DNA of 64,000 nt from Phorcus lineatus (GCA_921293015.1 OV121084.1:24122960-24186959), one strand, 5' to 3'. Shown: positions 37,131-52,200, counted from the stretch's first letter. Numbers and translations are program-made. Notes: generated by a model from the letters alone, not told the origin.

Positions 37131-37353
37131 TTGTGACGCCGCTCGCTGCGTTGCCACGACGCTGACGAACTGACAGGGAAAGAGAGGCGGAAGAGCTCTC
37201 AGGAGCGAGATACGGGGTCTGTTCACTGCACTGCATATATAGTTCACGCATTGATCAGACCACAGACATCCGAATCATATATATTGTTGACCAGTTACCA
37301 GTGGTCACAAGCACATCTGACAACTTTACATTTGGATTTTACTAGGGACCAAG
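37131..37353 (+). promoter_or_regulatory. Possible TATA promoter and non-coding first exon of the FAM53-like gene
   Basis: From 37131 to about 37215 base composition changes abruptly: roughly nine CpGs in 85 bp in otherwise CpG-poor DNA. TATATA follows at 37236-37241, which would place a start site near 37265. A GTAAGC donor at 37354 could close a non-coding exon of about 90 bp. The next plus-strand coding exon is the FAM53-like first coding exon 1.5 kb downstream. All of this is inference from signals; no transcript evidence is available. Confidence 0.35.
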
Positions 37354-38585
37354 GTAAGCTTTCACTGTGTATATATTCCCGATGCTTTACTTCCATATGT
37401 AGCCAGTGCTTTATTTATAGCTGACGTAATGCCTCGAGTAGCGTCGTGGCGATAAAGGTCAATATAGTTACTACTTTCTCTGTATATTTATAGTTTATAT
37501 TAAATGTGAAGAGGAATGATATGAAATAGAAGGCTCTATGCTATAATTCTGAAAGATGATAATAAAATTTTAATAAATTCAAATGTTAATGCACGTTGAC
37601 TACAAAAGGGAAAATCGAAGAGATAATGTTTTAAAAGAAGCAGAAATGTGTTTGAATAATAAATCTTGAGTAAGGACAAGACGTTGACATCATTTCAGGT
37701 ACGCGATATCGAAATATCAATTCAATAAGAGCTCATTTAGAAGGATGACGTCAGATTTTATCATAAATCTGAAATTAAAATGTTTACTGTAATATGTGGG
37801 AGAAATCCAACTCGAATGGCAATTATGCGTATGTTAATAACTTTTCATTCGTTCAGATACTGTTTGCATCATAAATTAGTCTTTGGTACAATTGTTTTGC
37901 TTATGAAAAGGTGTTGTAATATTGATTTTACGTTTGACAAAGATATCTAATTTGAGACTCTATCATTATCTTACATGGAGTTTCTCGTACATAACCGTCC
38001 AAAACAAAAGTTTGATAACAAAATGCTTGAAGTTCAAACTAATGTAAAACATTACCCTCCCTTTCTTAATGACGATTCGAGTATTAATACTTTTCGAAAA
38101 AAACATGTGAATAACAGTTACCATAAAGGAAACTTTATCAAAGTATTTTCATAAGCAACAGAGTCATTGCAAGCGAACATACGCATTGAAAATACCTATA
38201 ATTCGATAGAGGCTCTCCTATTGATACGATTTACGTTGTAAACACATTCATGAACGATCCACGCTACCGGCTCTTCTGGCAACCAGCCAGAACTGACATG
38301 TGCAACTTCGGTGCTGATGTTAGAGTTGTCGCGATCGACCAATCAGAATTCAGGGCGAGTGGAAGGGTCTATTGTGATAGGAGTAGTGCAGATGACATTC
38401 CGTTGATAATCGTGACACAGTTGTTGAATTTGACATGAAAATGTAAATTAGTCATGTAAAAATGAATTTTTCTAGTATTACTTGCAAATGCTATTGGTTT
38501 GTTTACGATTCCAATCATTTAATTACGTATAAGTTACCTTTCACACGCTTGACCCAGTTTCGCACATCCTTCCACCCCCGTCCAG

Positions 38586-38917
38586 GAAGTACCGAATCCT
38601 ACCATTCAATATAGAGCATAACAGCCCATCAGAGTGGCTGCAGTCGAGTAAGACATGGTACGAGCGTAAGAAGCCGGTGGTTTGTGAAATGGAGCGGATT
38701 TAATCAGTTTAACCATGTTTCCCAAATCTATATGATTTATCCGAGTACCGGAAGGAGTGACGTGCCGGCTCGCCTTCTGCCACTGCTTCTACATGGCAGA
38801 AAGTCAGTGAAAGTTTGGAGTCGAGCAGTGGCCGATCTGGCTCGGGGGAGAGAGGCTTGTCAAATCGCAATTGGTTGGGATTGTACCTCACGGATACTAC
38901 ATATGACCTCCACGGAA
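38586..38917 (+). promoter_or_regulatory. 5' UTR part of the first coding exon, with upstream ATGs
   Basis: A strong pyrimidine-rich acceptor (ATCCTTCCACCCCCGTCCAG) ends at 38585. Upstream of the chosen start there are short closed uORFs at 38655 (4 codons), 38689 (4 codons) and 38715 (6 codons). Two ATGs at 38732 and 38903 are in frame with the protein. Such uORFs commonly reduce translation; that role here is inference. Confidence 0.4.
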
Positions 38918-41900
38918 ATGCTACGGTTTCTCACCCAAAAGCTCAAATCCCAGTCAATAAATGAAGTTCAGCCATTCCAAGATCAGGTAGGCTTACCGTT
39001 ATAAAACTATGCACACCCATCACCCCCGCTAATGGAATAGACTTGTCTAGATCTTCCGTACGCGAGGCAGTTGACTACTATTACTACGAGCGGGCGGCAC
39101 GCTTTTGATCTTGCTTTGCTTATGCGATTGGAGTTTACGCAGAGTTGTGACATAGTGGCTGATTCATGATTGACTGGTCGCTTTGGGATTATAAGCGTGT
39201 TTAACGACATTGCTAAAAACCCAGTTGTCACATTTTGGAAAATGAAATTACTCGAGTTTTATCGACTGGTGAGTTGGGCGTTTGACAGGGACGGAGGATT
39301 TTCTTTGTTCGCAACAAGTCAACGGATAAACCAAAATACGCAAATAACTGTTTATGGGACACCCAACTGGCTTGTTGAAAAGCTTATCTCATTTTTTATA
39401 AAATCTATAATACATCGATGAAGCAATTTTATTTTCCATTTTCCCCCAATTTTTTCCATGTAGAAAAGTTCATATACATAGATATGGAAGTTTAGATTAT
39501 CTTATCTATGATATATAGCGTCATGAACTTTTATGTTTTGTCACTATGCATTATTTATTTCGTATACCTTTTGTAACATTATCTCAAATGTATGTTGTAT
39601 GGACCAATGGGCTTCTATAACTATGATCGTCTTTTGGCACATTAAACAACCTTATACTCATTAACACTTATGGAAATTTTTAAATTTGGGAAACACATAC
39701 TGTAAAATATTCAGTGTAATACAAGTAAGTTCTGGCGTACAAATGATGTTACAGACTGCATCAAACTCCTATGTAGAGCAACGTAGATGCACGCGCAGCA
39801 GATGCACAGGCATTCAAATGATGCAATGTCGTTTCTAGTTTAGAATGATGTCACATTTTTCTCTGTGCAGACGGACGATGACAGAGATTCTGGGACGGAA
39901 TCCGACGACGAGAACAACCAATTAGACGATCTCACAGACGGTGAGTGTGATATTTTTATTTCTCTTGAATATTCTCCATTATGGACTAAATTATTTCTTG
40001 TGATCGAATTCGAGCTCTTTGTCAGTTTAAGATACCTCTTTAGGTTGATGTTTACATTTATCAAACTTAAACAAAGTTTCTACCAATTCCATGTATTCTT
40101 TTATGCCGGTGTTATTATTATGATGAATAATTTAGTGTTATTGAATATGTACATTATATTATAAATAGATATTTCATTCCAATGAACGTTTTTTCAGAAA
40201 ATGCATGGTGAACTGTTTTGATATCTTTCATGATAGTGTTATTTTAAAACAACACTTATAGAGAGTCGTTACTCTTTGTGCTTTCTGTAGAAAGGTGTCA
40301 GTCATATCTTTGCAAATGTCATGGAAACAGCATGCAGCCCCTTGCTGTGAAAACTTACTATCTCTGCATGAGTGATTATTTCTCGAATCAATGTGGCTCA
40401 GTTGTTGAGGGGAAATAGAAATAATGATTGGCTGAGAAAGAGAGCATTGAGTGACTGGAATGGTGAATGGAAGAGAATAGAATAGGTATGGTGTGAGAAA
40501 CAAGGTCTGGCCTTTCTTTAAATATAGAGGCTGAGAGAGACTCTTTTAGGGAGAAAGATGTAATTGAGAGACGGAGAAGACGAGGCAGTAAAACAAAATT
40601 ATAACAATATGAAAAAATTACATTATTAACAAAGGAGGATGTGATTTAAAGATATAATGTAGTGGAAAGAAAATGATAAATGTAGTATGGGAGGGATATA
40701 AACAGATAAAAATGAGAGACAGACGGAGAGAGGAGAGACAGTTACAGGAGAGAGTCAATACATAACACAGTTCACTCACCAGGCCTAAGCTAAGGGAGAG
40801 CTACCACTCGACTGCTTAAGCCTACAGCTACGAAAGCTTTGTTTGTCCTCAGTGCAGTTGTTCGATTCACATAATTCTATATTAGTCCATTAGGCAGTTT
40901 GGTAGATCTTTTTAGTATTGGCCATTACTTAAATGAATATTTGGAATGAAATTTTCAAGCAAATTTTACAAAGAAGTAATTGGTGTAAATGGAGTTCAAA
41001 TAAAACTATGTGCAGGTTATAAAGTCGTTACATGGAATGTGGCCTAGGTGTATTTGTGAATGATGATGCAGCATATTGTTAAAAAACCCAGCACCCTTCA
41101 TCAATATTATGTACGTAAGAGTATCTTAATGATGGAAAATGTTCCATTGATTTAAAGTGCTCATTGAATCCAAGCTATCACACAATAGACTTAAGATTAA
41201 TATCAATCTAAAATTCATATTTCATATTGTCGAGAAATGCCATATATTTATTTGTTAAAATTACGTTTCCTTTACTTAGTATAGTTTGTGGCAGTACTTT
41301 TTGTAAACACAGCAGTGTGATTTTTGTGTATGAGTGTTGTCAGTTTTCACTCGATCTCGTCAACTTAACCTCTAAATAGTATTCAAGACACCAGCACTTT
41401 GATATCTCTTTTGAGTTATGTGACTGTATGATATATGATATTTTGTTGATATGTCTATTATAAGTAAATTGTAAGGAATTTATGATAAGGTGTGTATTGA
41501 CAACACATGAAGAGGGTGGTACACACAGCATAGGAGCCGTGCTTACACTTTGATATGTGAGGTCCACATTAATGTATTGTACTGGGTACTTGGGTGTGGC
41601 TTAAAATCACCAGTGTGTATAGGTACATGTATTCACATTTATCATCTCGCTCTGAGCCAGTTCTCTTCTTTGGAGCATGTTTGTATCAAGAGGTCTAGGT
41701 TTGAATTCTGAAACCTTTCTGCTGTTTATAATTACATCCATTTCCATTTTGACACATGACATTTTGAAATACATTAGAGAAAAAAAGGTTCCCTAGGTTC
41801 ATATTGTCTGCTTCAATCAAATGTGTAGCCACACTGGTATTGCTGATTACTCCATCCACAAATATTATCGTTAGTCATGTAAATAAAGTAATCAAGAAAA

Positions 41901-44900
41901 TAAATTGCCATTCATGTTTGCCAGAGATACTCTTGAAAGTGATGGGGTTAATGATATTTTTGCTTTGCCCGTGTAATACAATGAGAGCACATCTAATAAC
42001 TGAAGGGCCTCACATTCAGCAGTGTATTGTTTTCACCTTCATCTAAATGTGACATCACAGTCGGTTGCTTTGCCTGTGTAATACAATGAGAGCACATCTA
42101 ATACCTGAAGGGCCTCACATTCAGCAGTGTATTGTTTTCACCTTCATCTAAATGTGACATCACAGTCGGTTGCTTTGCCTGTGTAATACAATGAGAGCAC
42201 ATCTAATACCTGAAGGGCCTCGCATTTAGCAGCGTATTGTTTTCACCTTCATCTAAATGTGACATCACAGTCGGTTGCTTTGCCTGTGTAATACAATGAG
42301 AGCACATCTAATACCTGGAGGGCCTCGCATTTAGCAGCGTATTGTTTTCACCTTCATCTAAACGTGACATCACAGTCGGTTGCTTTGCCTGTGTAATACA
42401 ATGAGAGCACATCTAATACCTGAAGGGCCTCACATTCAGCAGTGTATTGTTTTCACCTTCATCTAAACGTGACATCAATCGGTTGCTTTGTTGTCAATTC
42501 ATGTTTGACTTTGAAAACAAGATTCATGTCTGATTTTTCTGGATTCATTTGGAAAATGTTGAGTTGGTGTTTGGTTACATAGTTCTTTCCTGTGTAATAT
42601 GCTACAATGGAGACACACTGTGAGCATCTTCAAAAGAGTGTATTGTGATATATACATAGACAGTAATGTTACGTATTTATAACACTGCTAGATTTGGGAT
42701 CACACATTCTGCCATAGTGAAAAATCTTGTAATTTTATGGGTCTAGTCTTTGTGGGATTTAAACCCACTCCCTGAAATTCTGGCATCACCGACAGCACTG
42801 ACTGTACCAACATATTACCAACTCACCCACCAGTCCTCGACAGAAAAATCAAGATCCACAGAGAGGTATTTCAGCTGCATTCACTTCACAGTAACCCTAT
42901 CAAGCTATAAATATTTTTTCTTTATGGTAGGTGTTCTGATGAAACTTCCTAACAATCATTTAGATCGACATATATAGTTGCAAAACCGGTATTGAAATAT
43001 GCATAAGGTGTTTATTAGAGAGTTCATTTATTTTAAGATTTGCATAAATAAGATCTCATTTCACAAACCTCAACATAGCCAACTCAGCTAAATATGTTTA
43101 TGAGAACACTTGAAATTCTCTTATTTCAACTTAAATAAGGAAGGGTAAGTTAATTATACAAGCAATTGTAAAAGCTCAGCTGCAAATGTTTGAAAACAAT
43201 TTGGCTGTTATACGGGGACATGAGTCAAATGATAGAAATTTTCTTTCAAAATGTCAAGCTCTACATATCTGCTTTACGAGGGCCGCCTTCATCAATCAAA
43301 ACCTGCTTGTTATGAAATTATAAACATGAGTTATATCCCAGTTGGGTATTTTATCAAGGGAAATGATTTTTGAAGGAAATTCTTGTATGTTCTGCTTGTT
43401 CAGCCACAGCTATAGGGCATACAAAGGCATACACTTCTGGCTCAATACTGCAACAGACTTCTGGCTCGTAGCCAAGCTAAGCTACAAGCTTGCTCTTCGG
43501 ACTGACCGAGTTTAAGTAGTGGCTCAAAAGGACTGGGCCGTGACCCATCTTTGGCTTGAAATAATAATCACTCGATTGACTTGCCTGTCACCCAGGTGTA
43601 ACAGGGCTAATGGTCTCTGAACTCGTCAAATTGAGGTAGGCCTACTCCTACACACATTTATATACAGCCTTTAGATAAGGAACAAAATTGAAATAATTTC
43701 ATTTTATTGCTTTAATGGTTTATTTTTGTTTGTAATGGTATGTATGTGGTATGATTGTCATGTCTGAGATATCTTACATATGATGATTAATTTGTGAATG
43801 ATTTAATTACTGGCAGATTAAATTGTGATTGTTTTCATTAGATTCATAATCTTAACCCTTTTCCTGAGGGTCTGGGAATATAACCAATAATGGATTGTTC
43901 CCTTTCTTAACGACATGTGATTCATCTTGATTTTTTTCCTCTATATTTGCCTTATGAATGATTTAATTTGTACACATGTTAAATCAAATTCAAAACTTTA
44001 TTTTTACTGTCAAAGCACACACAGTTTCTATACCTTGACTGTTTGGTACTTTTTTACCCATTTTGCAGACTAAAATGCAAAAGATAACTTTTCTTTGTTT
44101 CATCGATACAAAAGCAAACATTTCCTACACAAAAGTACAGGACACAAGCTGAAAAAACATTGAACAAGTTGTGGGTATTGTAGACCTGAAGCCCAGTGTT
44201 GTTATGTATGATAAAGTATACATATAAATAGAAGTACCATAGCGAGAGGCAGTAAAGCATGGCGAGCAGCTATCATGCCTGGATGTAAGAGTGGGGTTAC
44301 ATGGGCTGATAGCCGCTAGGAAGGTCAGGGTGTACTTGAGGCTTGTCCTGCACCCACATTACCTGACCACCTGCCAAGCCCCCCCCCCCCCTTAAAACAT
44401 CCTCTCGCTACCTCTCTCCATCTCCCTCTATCTCACTCTATCATCTGATATACCACTTACCAACTCGTCCCTGCCATCAAAACCGCCCTTCGCTACCAGT
44501 TCCGAATATCTTGGGCATTATCATAATCTACTCTATCTTAATTGTTCTAATCACCAAAGATGTGAAGTTATATGCATTGTGCTAATGTTGTTCCTTAAGT
44601 AGAAAGACATGTTTTATTAATTCATAAATGAAATGTCATTGATTGATAAATATGATATAATGTCTGTTAAGTGCAGTAAATGTCAAAGCCTTTGACAGTG
44701 ATTCTTGTCTTTGTGTGAAGCCATAGCACAGTGTAAGTACAATTAAATCTGTGATTTAACAAAATTAATGTTAATGTTAATATATCAAGTGGATTTGCTC
44801 AACTTAAATTCTCAATAATAATAACTCTAACTTGATAAAAAGGACTACTGTTTATTAAAGTTTAATTTATTTCACATGTTGATTGATCCAAAAATGTGGG

Positions 44901-47900
44901 TAGATTGGTTGTAAAGTATTATTAGTTATAGAAATACATGCTTATAGGATGTTTAATGATCATATTGATATTAGACGTAGAAGTTTTGGAATAAATTGCA
45001 CATATAGGGTACTACAATATGTCATTAGCATATCTCATTTTTAAAAATTATTACTTTATTAGTTTTGATTAACTAAGGACGAGTAACTTGACATATAAGC
45101 CTTCAAATATGAAGAGCAATTTTGATATAAACGGTAAAGGCATGAGCCCGGGTTGACCACTGGGACCCCACTGTTTAGGGTTATGTAGATGGAAGGGAGT
45201 CCAGGACTGCCAGGCATTTATGGGTAATGAACATCAGACCCAGGAGTGACCAGGCTCTGGTATCTGATACCAAGAAGCTGGTATCACAACAGGTATCTCT
45301 TTTTACTCGTCAGACCTTGGTCTTCCTACCCTGCACGGAATGTATTTGTTCTCTGCTTGGAAAGAGCAATTAATTATGCCAAGACGTGTCTATTTGGGTT
45401 CAGATTTGGAACCAAGGTTGAAGGGTTATCTGTAACAAATGTTGTAAAATATTTCCTGATATCAAATGCAGTATTTTGATGAATGTTCTGGAACGAGTTG
45501 TCCGTGGTTTCATTTTTATAGAATATTGAAAAAAAATGTTGATAGAGAAAGTTAATGTTATTCAATATTGTTATAATATCCGCCCTTAGCTAAACAATAT
45601 GTTATACACACGTAATGTCCACAAACAAAACCTTTAAAACATATGAACATGTAAGTTGTGCACAATGGAGTCTCAATATGAGAAAAATGTTGAAGTTGAC
45701 CCCGTATATATCCTGTGTTATAGCTAAAAACGCAAAAAGCTGCTTGAGATGCTGCTGTACAATGCAGACGCAGCTGTGAGCTAACCTGATGTGTACAATC
45801 AGCGACGTGCGCTCTGCTAGAGGAAACAGCTCTCTATCGGCACAAAGACACAAGGAAAGTGTCTCATTATGGTGCCCGTTTAGTGTGTGTTTGCTCAGGC
45901 TGATGTTGTGTTTATCGGTGACACCTGGACTAAATAAACGGAGGTTCACAAAGGTATGACCTTCCGCTAGAGGAATGTCCTTGGACACAAAATCAAACCC
46001 ACTGGTCACTGGTGAGCAGCAGGGCATTGCCTGACTTGGTGCATGCAAAGGTGCCGGTTTCTCTGGTTCCAGCCCTGCTATGGAACGGTCAGTTACCAAA
46101 CCATATTCACCCCTCATCTGCAGATTCATGAAGACATCACGATAAGATTTAACCAGCCAGATTTGGACCAAGATCAACCACTTCTCTCTTTACTTGTGAT
46201 TCCTGTAAATTTATAACCCTGAATGGTTGGTTGCTCATTGATTCAGCATCTAATGTGTTATTGTAACCGTCAAAAAAATAAGATTTGAAAAAGCAAACAA
46301 ACGATAAAAATGGCTGATATGATTCTTTGATATTCATATGTCTCAGAACAGTTGAATAAAACATTCAAGATAATAGTTGGGGAACAAAGTAGAGGAATAT
46401 TACAAGAAGATATTCTTTCTATCTGGGGTTTCAAGATGCTGCATTTGATACCTAAAGGTATCATCTACTCATGTTGTGACATTGAACATAACTATTTGAT
46501 AATTTGAATTAATGAATTCTCTCCAACCTAGCAGTATGGATCCTCTGTTGAGTGAACTGATTCAGGGTACAATGATTGATTTATAACTATGAAATGCTCG
46601 TGACCAAATCTTCAAGTTGTAATTTGCTTTATTCAACACAAACATGTTCAATATTCAATCTTCTTTTAATTGGAACCAACTTTTGATTCTTGTAGAATTA
46701 CATGAAATATGCATGAACAATAACAGTGTATAAAACTAGGCAGAATGTAGCACCCATCAAAGCAGGGAGATAACTGCTTCAGTTACTGCCCAGTTGGTGT
46801 GATAAGCCTTGAGATGCATTGATTTTCACCTAGCAGGAACTAATCACTCAGCTAGCGCCGGCGTCATTGCTTTCAGTGCCGTCTGTCTCAAGATTTCCGT
46901 CCAACTTCAATATCATATACAAGTATGGCCATTGGTGCCAAACATGGGTTAAGACAAAGAAAAGATGGATTGTTGTGAAGCCCAGATTTCAGACGAGAAT
47001 TAGCAGAGTCTCTATCAAGGACTGCTATTTGAGTGTTTTCTCTTAGCGGTCGGGCAAGAGATTTGTGATAATTCTCTGTCATATTGCCGCAGTTCTGCCT
47101 CGTATAATCTCTTTGACAAATATTGGCATTTCATGGAAGGTTTCTTGGCAGCGTCATCAGCTGGCGTGCCAGTGATCATCTTAATTCATTTTGATAAAAG
47201 CTTTCACAACGGGTTCAAGCTTGTTAGAAACGGCACAAAGTCACTTTCTTCATTTGGGAGGATAAACAGCATGATTTGTTGGCAGTATTTCAATTACATT
47301 GTCGACAAAAAGTTAACCTAGAACTTTTTCTGATTAATGATTAGAATAAGCTGTGAAACATCAAAAACTTAAATTTTTACAAAATATGACATCAATATAT
47401 TAATTTTATGATTTTAAGATTTTTTCGATTATTGTTTATAAACTTTCTCAGCATAAAAAAAACCAATATGTGTGAAGTGTTGAATATTATCAATGCATTC
47501 AAAGTGACTTCAACTTTGAAAATATATTGTTGTATTCTTTGTGCAAATTGTTTGAAATCTTGATTGATGTCTGTGTTGATGATAATCAATATCTTATATA
47601 TGGTACAGGTAACATTTACGTGACTATGGAAAGGGATTGATGATTTATTCCTCAGTGTTAATTTTACTTAAGGCTGTTGGTTGAAATAATGCTGAAGTGC
47701 ACTAAACAACAACCCACTTACTAACTCATTTTGTAAAAGCAATATTTGCTATCATTGAATCTCTTTTAGTTCCTAGATGATTGTTGTCTTTAATCCCCCT
47801 TTTTTAAACAAGATGTGATTCCTAAATATTTGACACTCAGAATCTTTCAATTGTAATGAATCCAATAGCTGAAGCTGTCAACTTTATCCATTTACCTGCA

Positions 47901-49165
47901 AACAGATAAAACAGAATAAGTATATCAATTTACTGTAGTTTCTCTTCATATAGTATCGTTTATTGTTGAATATTCATTTCAGTTACAATGTGTGCGAGTA
48001 AATTGCTTAGAGCAGGTGTTTTATATTGCTCGAGGTTTAGTATGTTGAATAGTGTTTTTCATTATCTTCACAACTATATGTATCAATTCATATGTTGAAT
48101 TAGCTTTTTTACCTGTATATAAGCAAAATATACCAGCAGTGTAGCCTTGTGACCAACTATCTATAAAATCATAAGCACTGCAAAGATAATTTATCTATAA
48201 TGATGGCCCTGTGTAATTACTTAACTCCCTGGACCAGAACTGCTGTACCCCAAGTTAAATATCAAAGATAACTTATCTATAATAATGGCCCTGTGTAATT
48301 ACTTAACTCCCTGGACCAGAACTGTTGTACCCCAAGTTAAATATCAAAAATAACTTATCTATAATAATGGCCCTGTGTAATTACTTAACTCCTGGACCAG
48401 AACTGCTGTACCCCAAGTTAAATATCTAAGATAATTTATCTGTAATAATGGCCCTGTGTAATTACTTAACTCCTGAACCAGAACTGCTGTACCCCAAGTT
48501 AAATATCAAAGATAATTTATCTGTAATAATGGCCCTGTGTAATTACTTAACTCCTGGACCAGAACTGCTGTACCCCAAGTTAAATATCAAAGATAATTTA
48601 TCTATAATAATGGCCCTGTGTAATTACTTAACTCCCTGGACCAGAACTGCTGTACCCCAAGTTAAATATCAAAGATAACTTATCTATAATAATGGCCCTG
48701 TGTAATTACTTAACTCCCTGGACCAGAACTGCTGTACCCCAAGTTAAATATCAAAGATAATTTATCTATAATGATGGCCCTGTGTAATTACTTAACTCCT
48801 GGACCAGAACTGCTGTACCCCAAGTTAAATATCAAAGATAACTTATCTATAATAATGGCCCTGTGTAATTACTTAACTTCTGGACCAGAACTGCTGTACC
48901 CCAAGTTAAATATCAAAGATAATTTATCTATAATAATGGCCCTGTGTAATTACTTAACTCCCTGGACCAGAACTGCTGTACCCCAAGTTAAATATCAAAG
49001 ATAATTTATCTATAATGATGGCCCTGTGTAATTACTTAACTTCTGGACCAGAACTGCTGTACCCCAAGTTAAATATCAAAGATAATTTATCTATAATAAT
49101 GGCCCTGTGTAATTACTTAACTCCCTGGACCAGAACTGCTGTACCCCAAGTTAAATATCAAAGAT

Positions 49166-49200
<35 letters not shown>

Positions 49201-52200
49201 TGGTTCCCAAGGGTTACAAAGTCTGTGTACAATGAGTGGGGGTAAATGCCGTACATTGGACAAGGTAGATTAAATACTAAATCATCTTATTAACTAATTC
49301 TTAAAAATTGGGATGAGTGATTTCCACTTTTTATTAAATTTGCTAATTTCATTGTTTCTTTGGGATATAAATTTTTCCACAGAGAAAATATCTGACAGAA
49401 CTTTTTTGTAATTATTGAAGTTTGGAATTGATTTTTTTATATTACATAAATTAATGAATTTCTTTGCCGAGACAATGATTTGATTTATCAAACCATTATT
49501 ATTAGATGTAACAAACCAAATAATAAATTTTGAAATTGTTATTTTTGGTTGTTGATAGTTATTTATCCAAATTTCCAGATCATTCCAAAATTTTTGTGTC
49601 ACACTACACTCCCAATAAACATGGCAAATGCTCTCAGGAGCATCATTACAAAAATTACACATGTCATTGTCTACAAGATGCATTCTCAACAATTCTCTTT
49701 TAGTAAAAATAACTCTTAGAAGGAATCTATATTGGAAATCAATAAGTTTGACATCTTTCATTCCACGTCGGTATACATTAAAAATGTTATCCCAGTCGAA
49801 TTTCGAATCCTTAAAAATCGTTTCCCACTTGTTACAGATATCAAGCTTTTTTTTTTTGGATATTAGTTTATCGTAAAAGAATCTAGAGCCTTTAGTGGAT
49901 TTCAAGACATTTCTTTGATACATACTGGTAAAGAAATTATAAATAGGAATGTTGTTTCTGCATTTAATAAAATATTTCCACTCAGTTGGTAAAATGTGCA
50001 GTAAATAATTATAGTCCAATATTGTACCTCTAATCTTGTATTTTGATTGTAATTTATCAAAGGATATGAAACCTTGATCATCACACAAGTCTTTTATAGT
50101 CAATATACCATTATTCGCCCAATTCCTGATAACGTGATAGGGGTCTTTAAAATTATGGTTAAGCCATAGAGGCTCCGCAAGCAAGTCATCAATATTATCC
50201 CTTTCAGCATTAAGTGTCTTGCAGTATTTTGTCCACGCATCAATAACATCCTTCCAAAAGGGGTTTTTAGTATGTAAGATTGTACCTATGTTTGCTCCAT
50301 ATTTTAAGATATCATCATAAGGTATACTACTAGGGTTGCAATCTGTTGATTTTTTACAATATAGTCTCAAGGTAGATAATCTTAAAGCTTCCATAAATGT
50401 TTTTAAATCAACCATACCCAATCCCCCCTCTGACTTTAGTCTTTTTAAAGTAGTTCTTTTTATCTTATCTTGTTTATCATTCCATATAAATTTGAAAAAG
50501 ATTTGTTCAAGAGAATAAATAAAGTCGTTTTGGGGATTGGGGAGTGAGCTGAAAATGTGTACCAATTTGGAAAGGGCTAATGATTTTATGACTGTGATTT
50601 TACCTATCAGTGTTAGGTTTCTTTTTCTCCATGTTGCTAGTAGTCTGTTTATTTCTTCAAGCTTTTTCTTTGTATTGATTACCCATAAATCAGCAAGATT
50701 TGGAGTGAATTTTATTCCCAGTACTTCAAACTCCCCATTATGCCATTCAATTTTAAGGTCAGTACATATTCCTTGTTTACTACCTGCCATTGAGCCAATC
50801 CAAATTGCCTTCGTCTTGTCTAAATTTATTTTCAGACCTGACATTTTATAAAAAGTATTAAGTGTGTTAATAGCTGCATATAGACTGTCTTCAGTGCCAT
50901 CAAGAAATAATTGTGCATCGTCTGCATATTGACCTAATTTGTATTCCTTTCCATCAAGGATAATACCTTTGATCCTATCATTATTTCTTATCATACAACC
51001 TAAGATTTCAGCCACAAAGAGGAAAAGGTATGGCGACAGAGGGTCCCCCTGTCTACAACCCCTTTCATTATTAAAGAAGTCAGATAAATGGCCATTTTGT
51101 ATCACGCATGAACTAGTTTGGTATGTTAAAATATTAATCCATTGTATAATTTGTGGACCAAATCCAAATTTATTGAGGGCCCTATTAATAAAATCCTTTG
51201 AAACTGTGTCAAAAGCCTTTTCAAAGTCGATTAATAAGAGTAAACCAGAGAAATTTCTAGCTTTTGTTTCAAACATAATGTCATATAACAATCTTGTATT
51301 CTCACTAATAGTTCTGCCTGGAATAAAACCTGTCTGGTTTCCATGTATTAGTAAATCCAAAGTCTTTTTAAGGCGGTTGGTTATGCATGTACTTATTATT
51401 TTATAGACAGCATTTAGAAGAGTAATTGGTCTCCAATTTTTCAGGCGAGTTCTGTCTTTATTTGCTTTAGGTATACAAGTAATAACCCCCCTCTTCATGG
51501 TAAAAGATAGTTCACTTTTGACGAATACCTCTTTTACAAATCTTAAAATCCATCCTTTGAGATCGTTCCAAAAAAATTTAAAGAAATCAATTGGGAAACC
51601 GTCTATTCCTGGACTTTTATTGTTTTTCATATTTCTCACTGCGAAAGTAATTTCTTCCATATTAATATCTTTTTCCAGTTCTTCCCTTAGTTCATAGTTC
51701 AATGTTGGTGTAACAACATTATCTAAAGTGATATCTACTTCTAGATCATTATTGAGGGAATAAAGTTTTTTATAAAAATATTTCAGTTGATCTAGAATAG
51801 AGTTACTGTCTGTAATTTCCTCGTTTTTATCAGTAACAATTTTATTTATTGCTTTACTAATATAATTTCTATTTTCAAGATTACAGAAATATTTTGTTGG
51901 TTTTTCACCTTCTTCATACCATCTTATTCTATTTCTAATCTGAATGCCTCTTAGTTCTTCTTCCTTTATTTGCTCCAATTCCGTCTTATATTTTGTAAGT
52001 TCAGAAAGCATGGATTCACTCATATTTTGAAAATCTTGTCTAATATTGTCTTCACATTCTTTAATTTTTTCATCCAATTCTATAGTTTTATTTTTTTTGT
52101 CTTTCTTCAAAAAAGAAGCATAAGAAATTGTTTTTCCTCTTACTTTCATAAGAAATGTTTCCAAAAATAAATTATCACTAATTGTAAGTTTAACTTTATC

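Noticed and set aside
36783..37136. 117-codon plus-strand frame
   Set aside because: AT-rich composition and no family resemblance; ends at the start of the CpG-dense patch. Treated as chance.
41961..42480. CRISPR-like or coding repeat array
   Set aside because: Head-to-tail 105-bp units without spacers and with stops in every frame followed: a minisatellite.
45602..46177. 191-codon open frame on the minus strand
   Set aside because: No recognisable domain, patchy composition, no coding-like neighbours or promoter; it lies within the FAM53-like intron and is best explained as chance.
48448..49004. Repeated MALCNYLTPGPELLYPKLNI frames
   Set aside because: Open only because 81 bp is a multiple of three; interrupted by 82-bp units and lying in a minisatellite.
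49628..52170. Several plus-strand frames of 60-155 codons within the LINE
   Set aside because: They are antisense to the intact ORF2 and explained by it.
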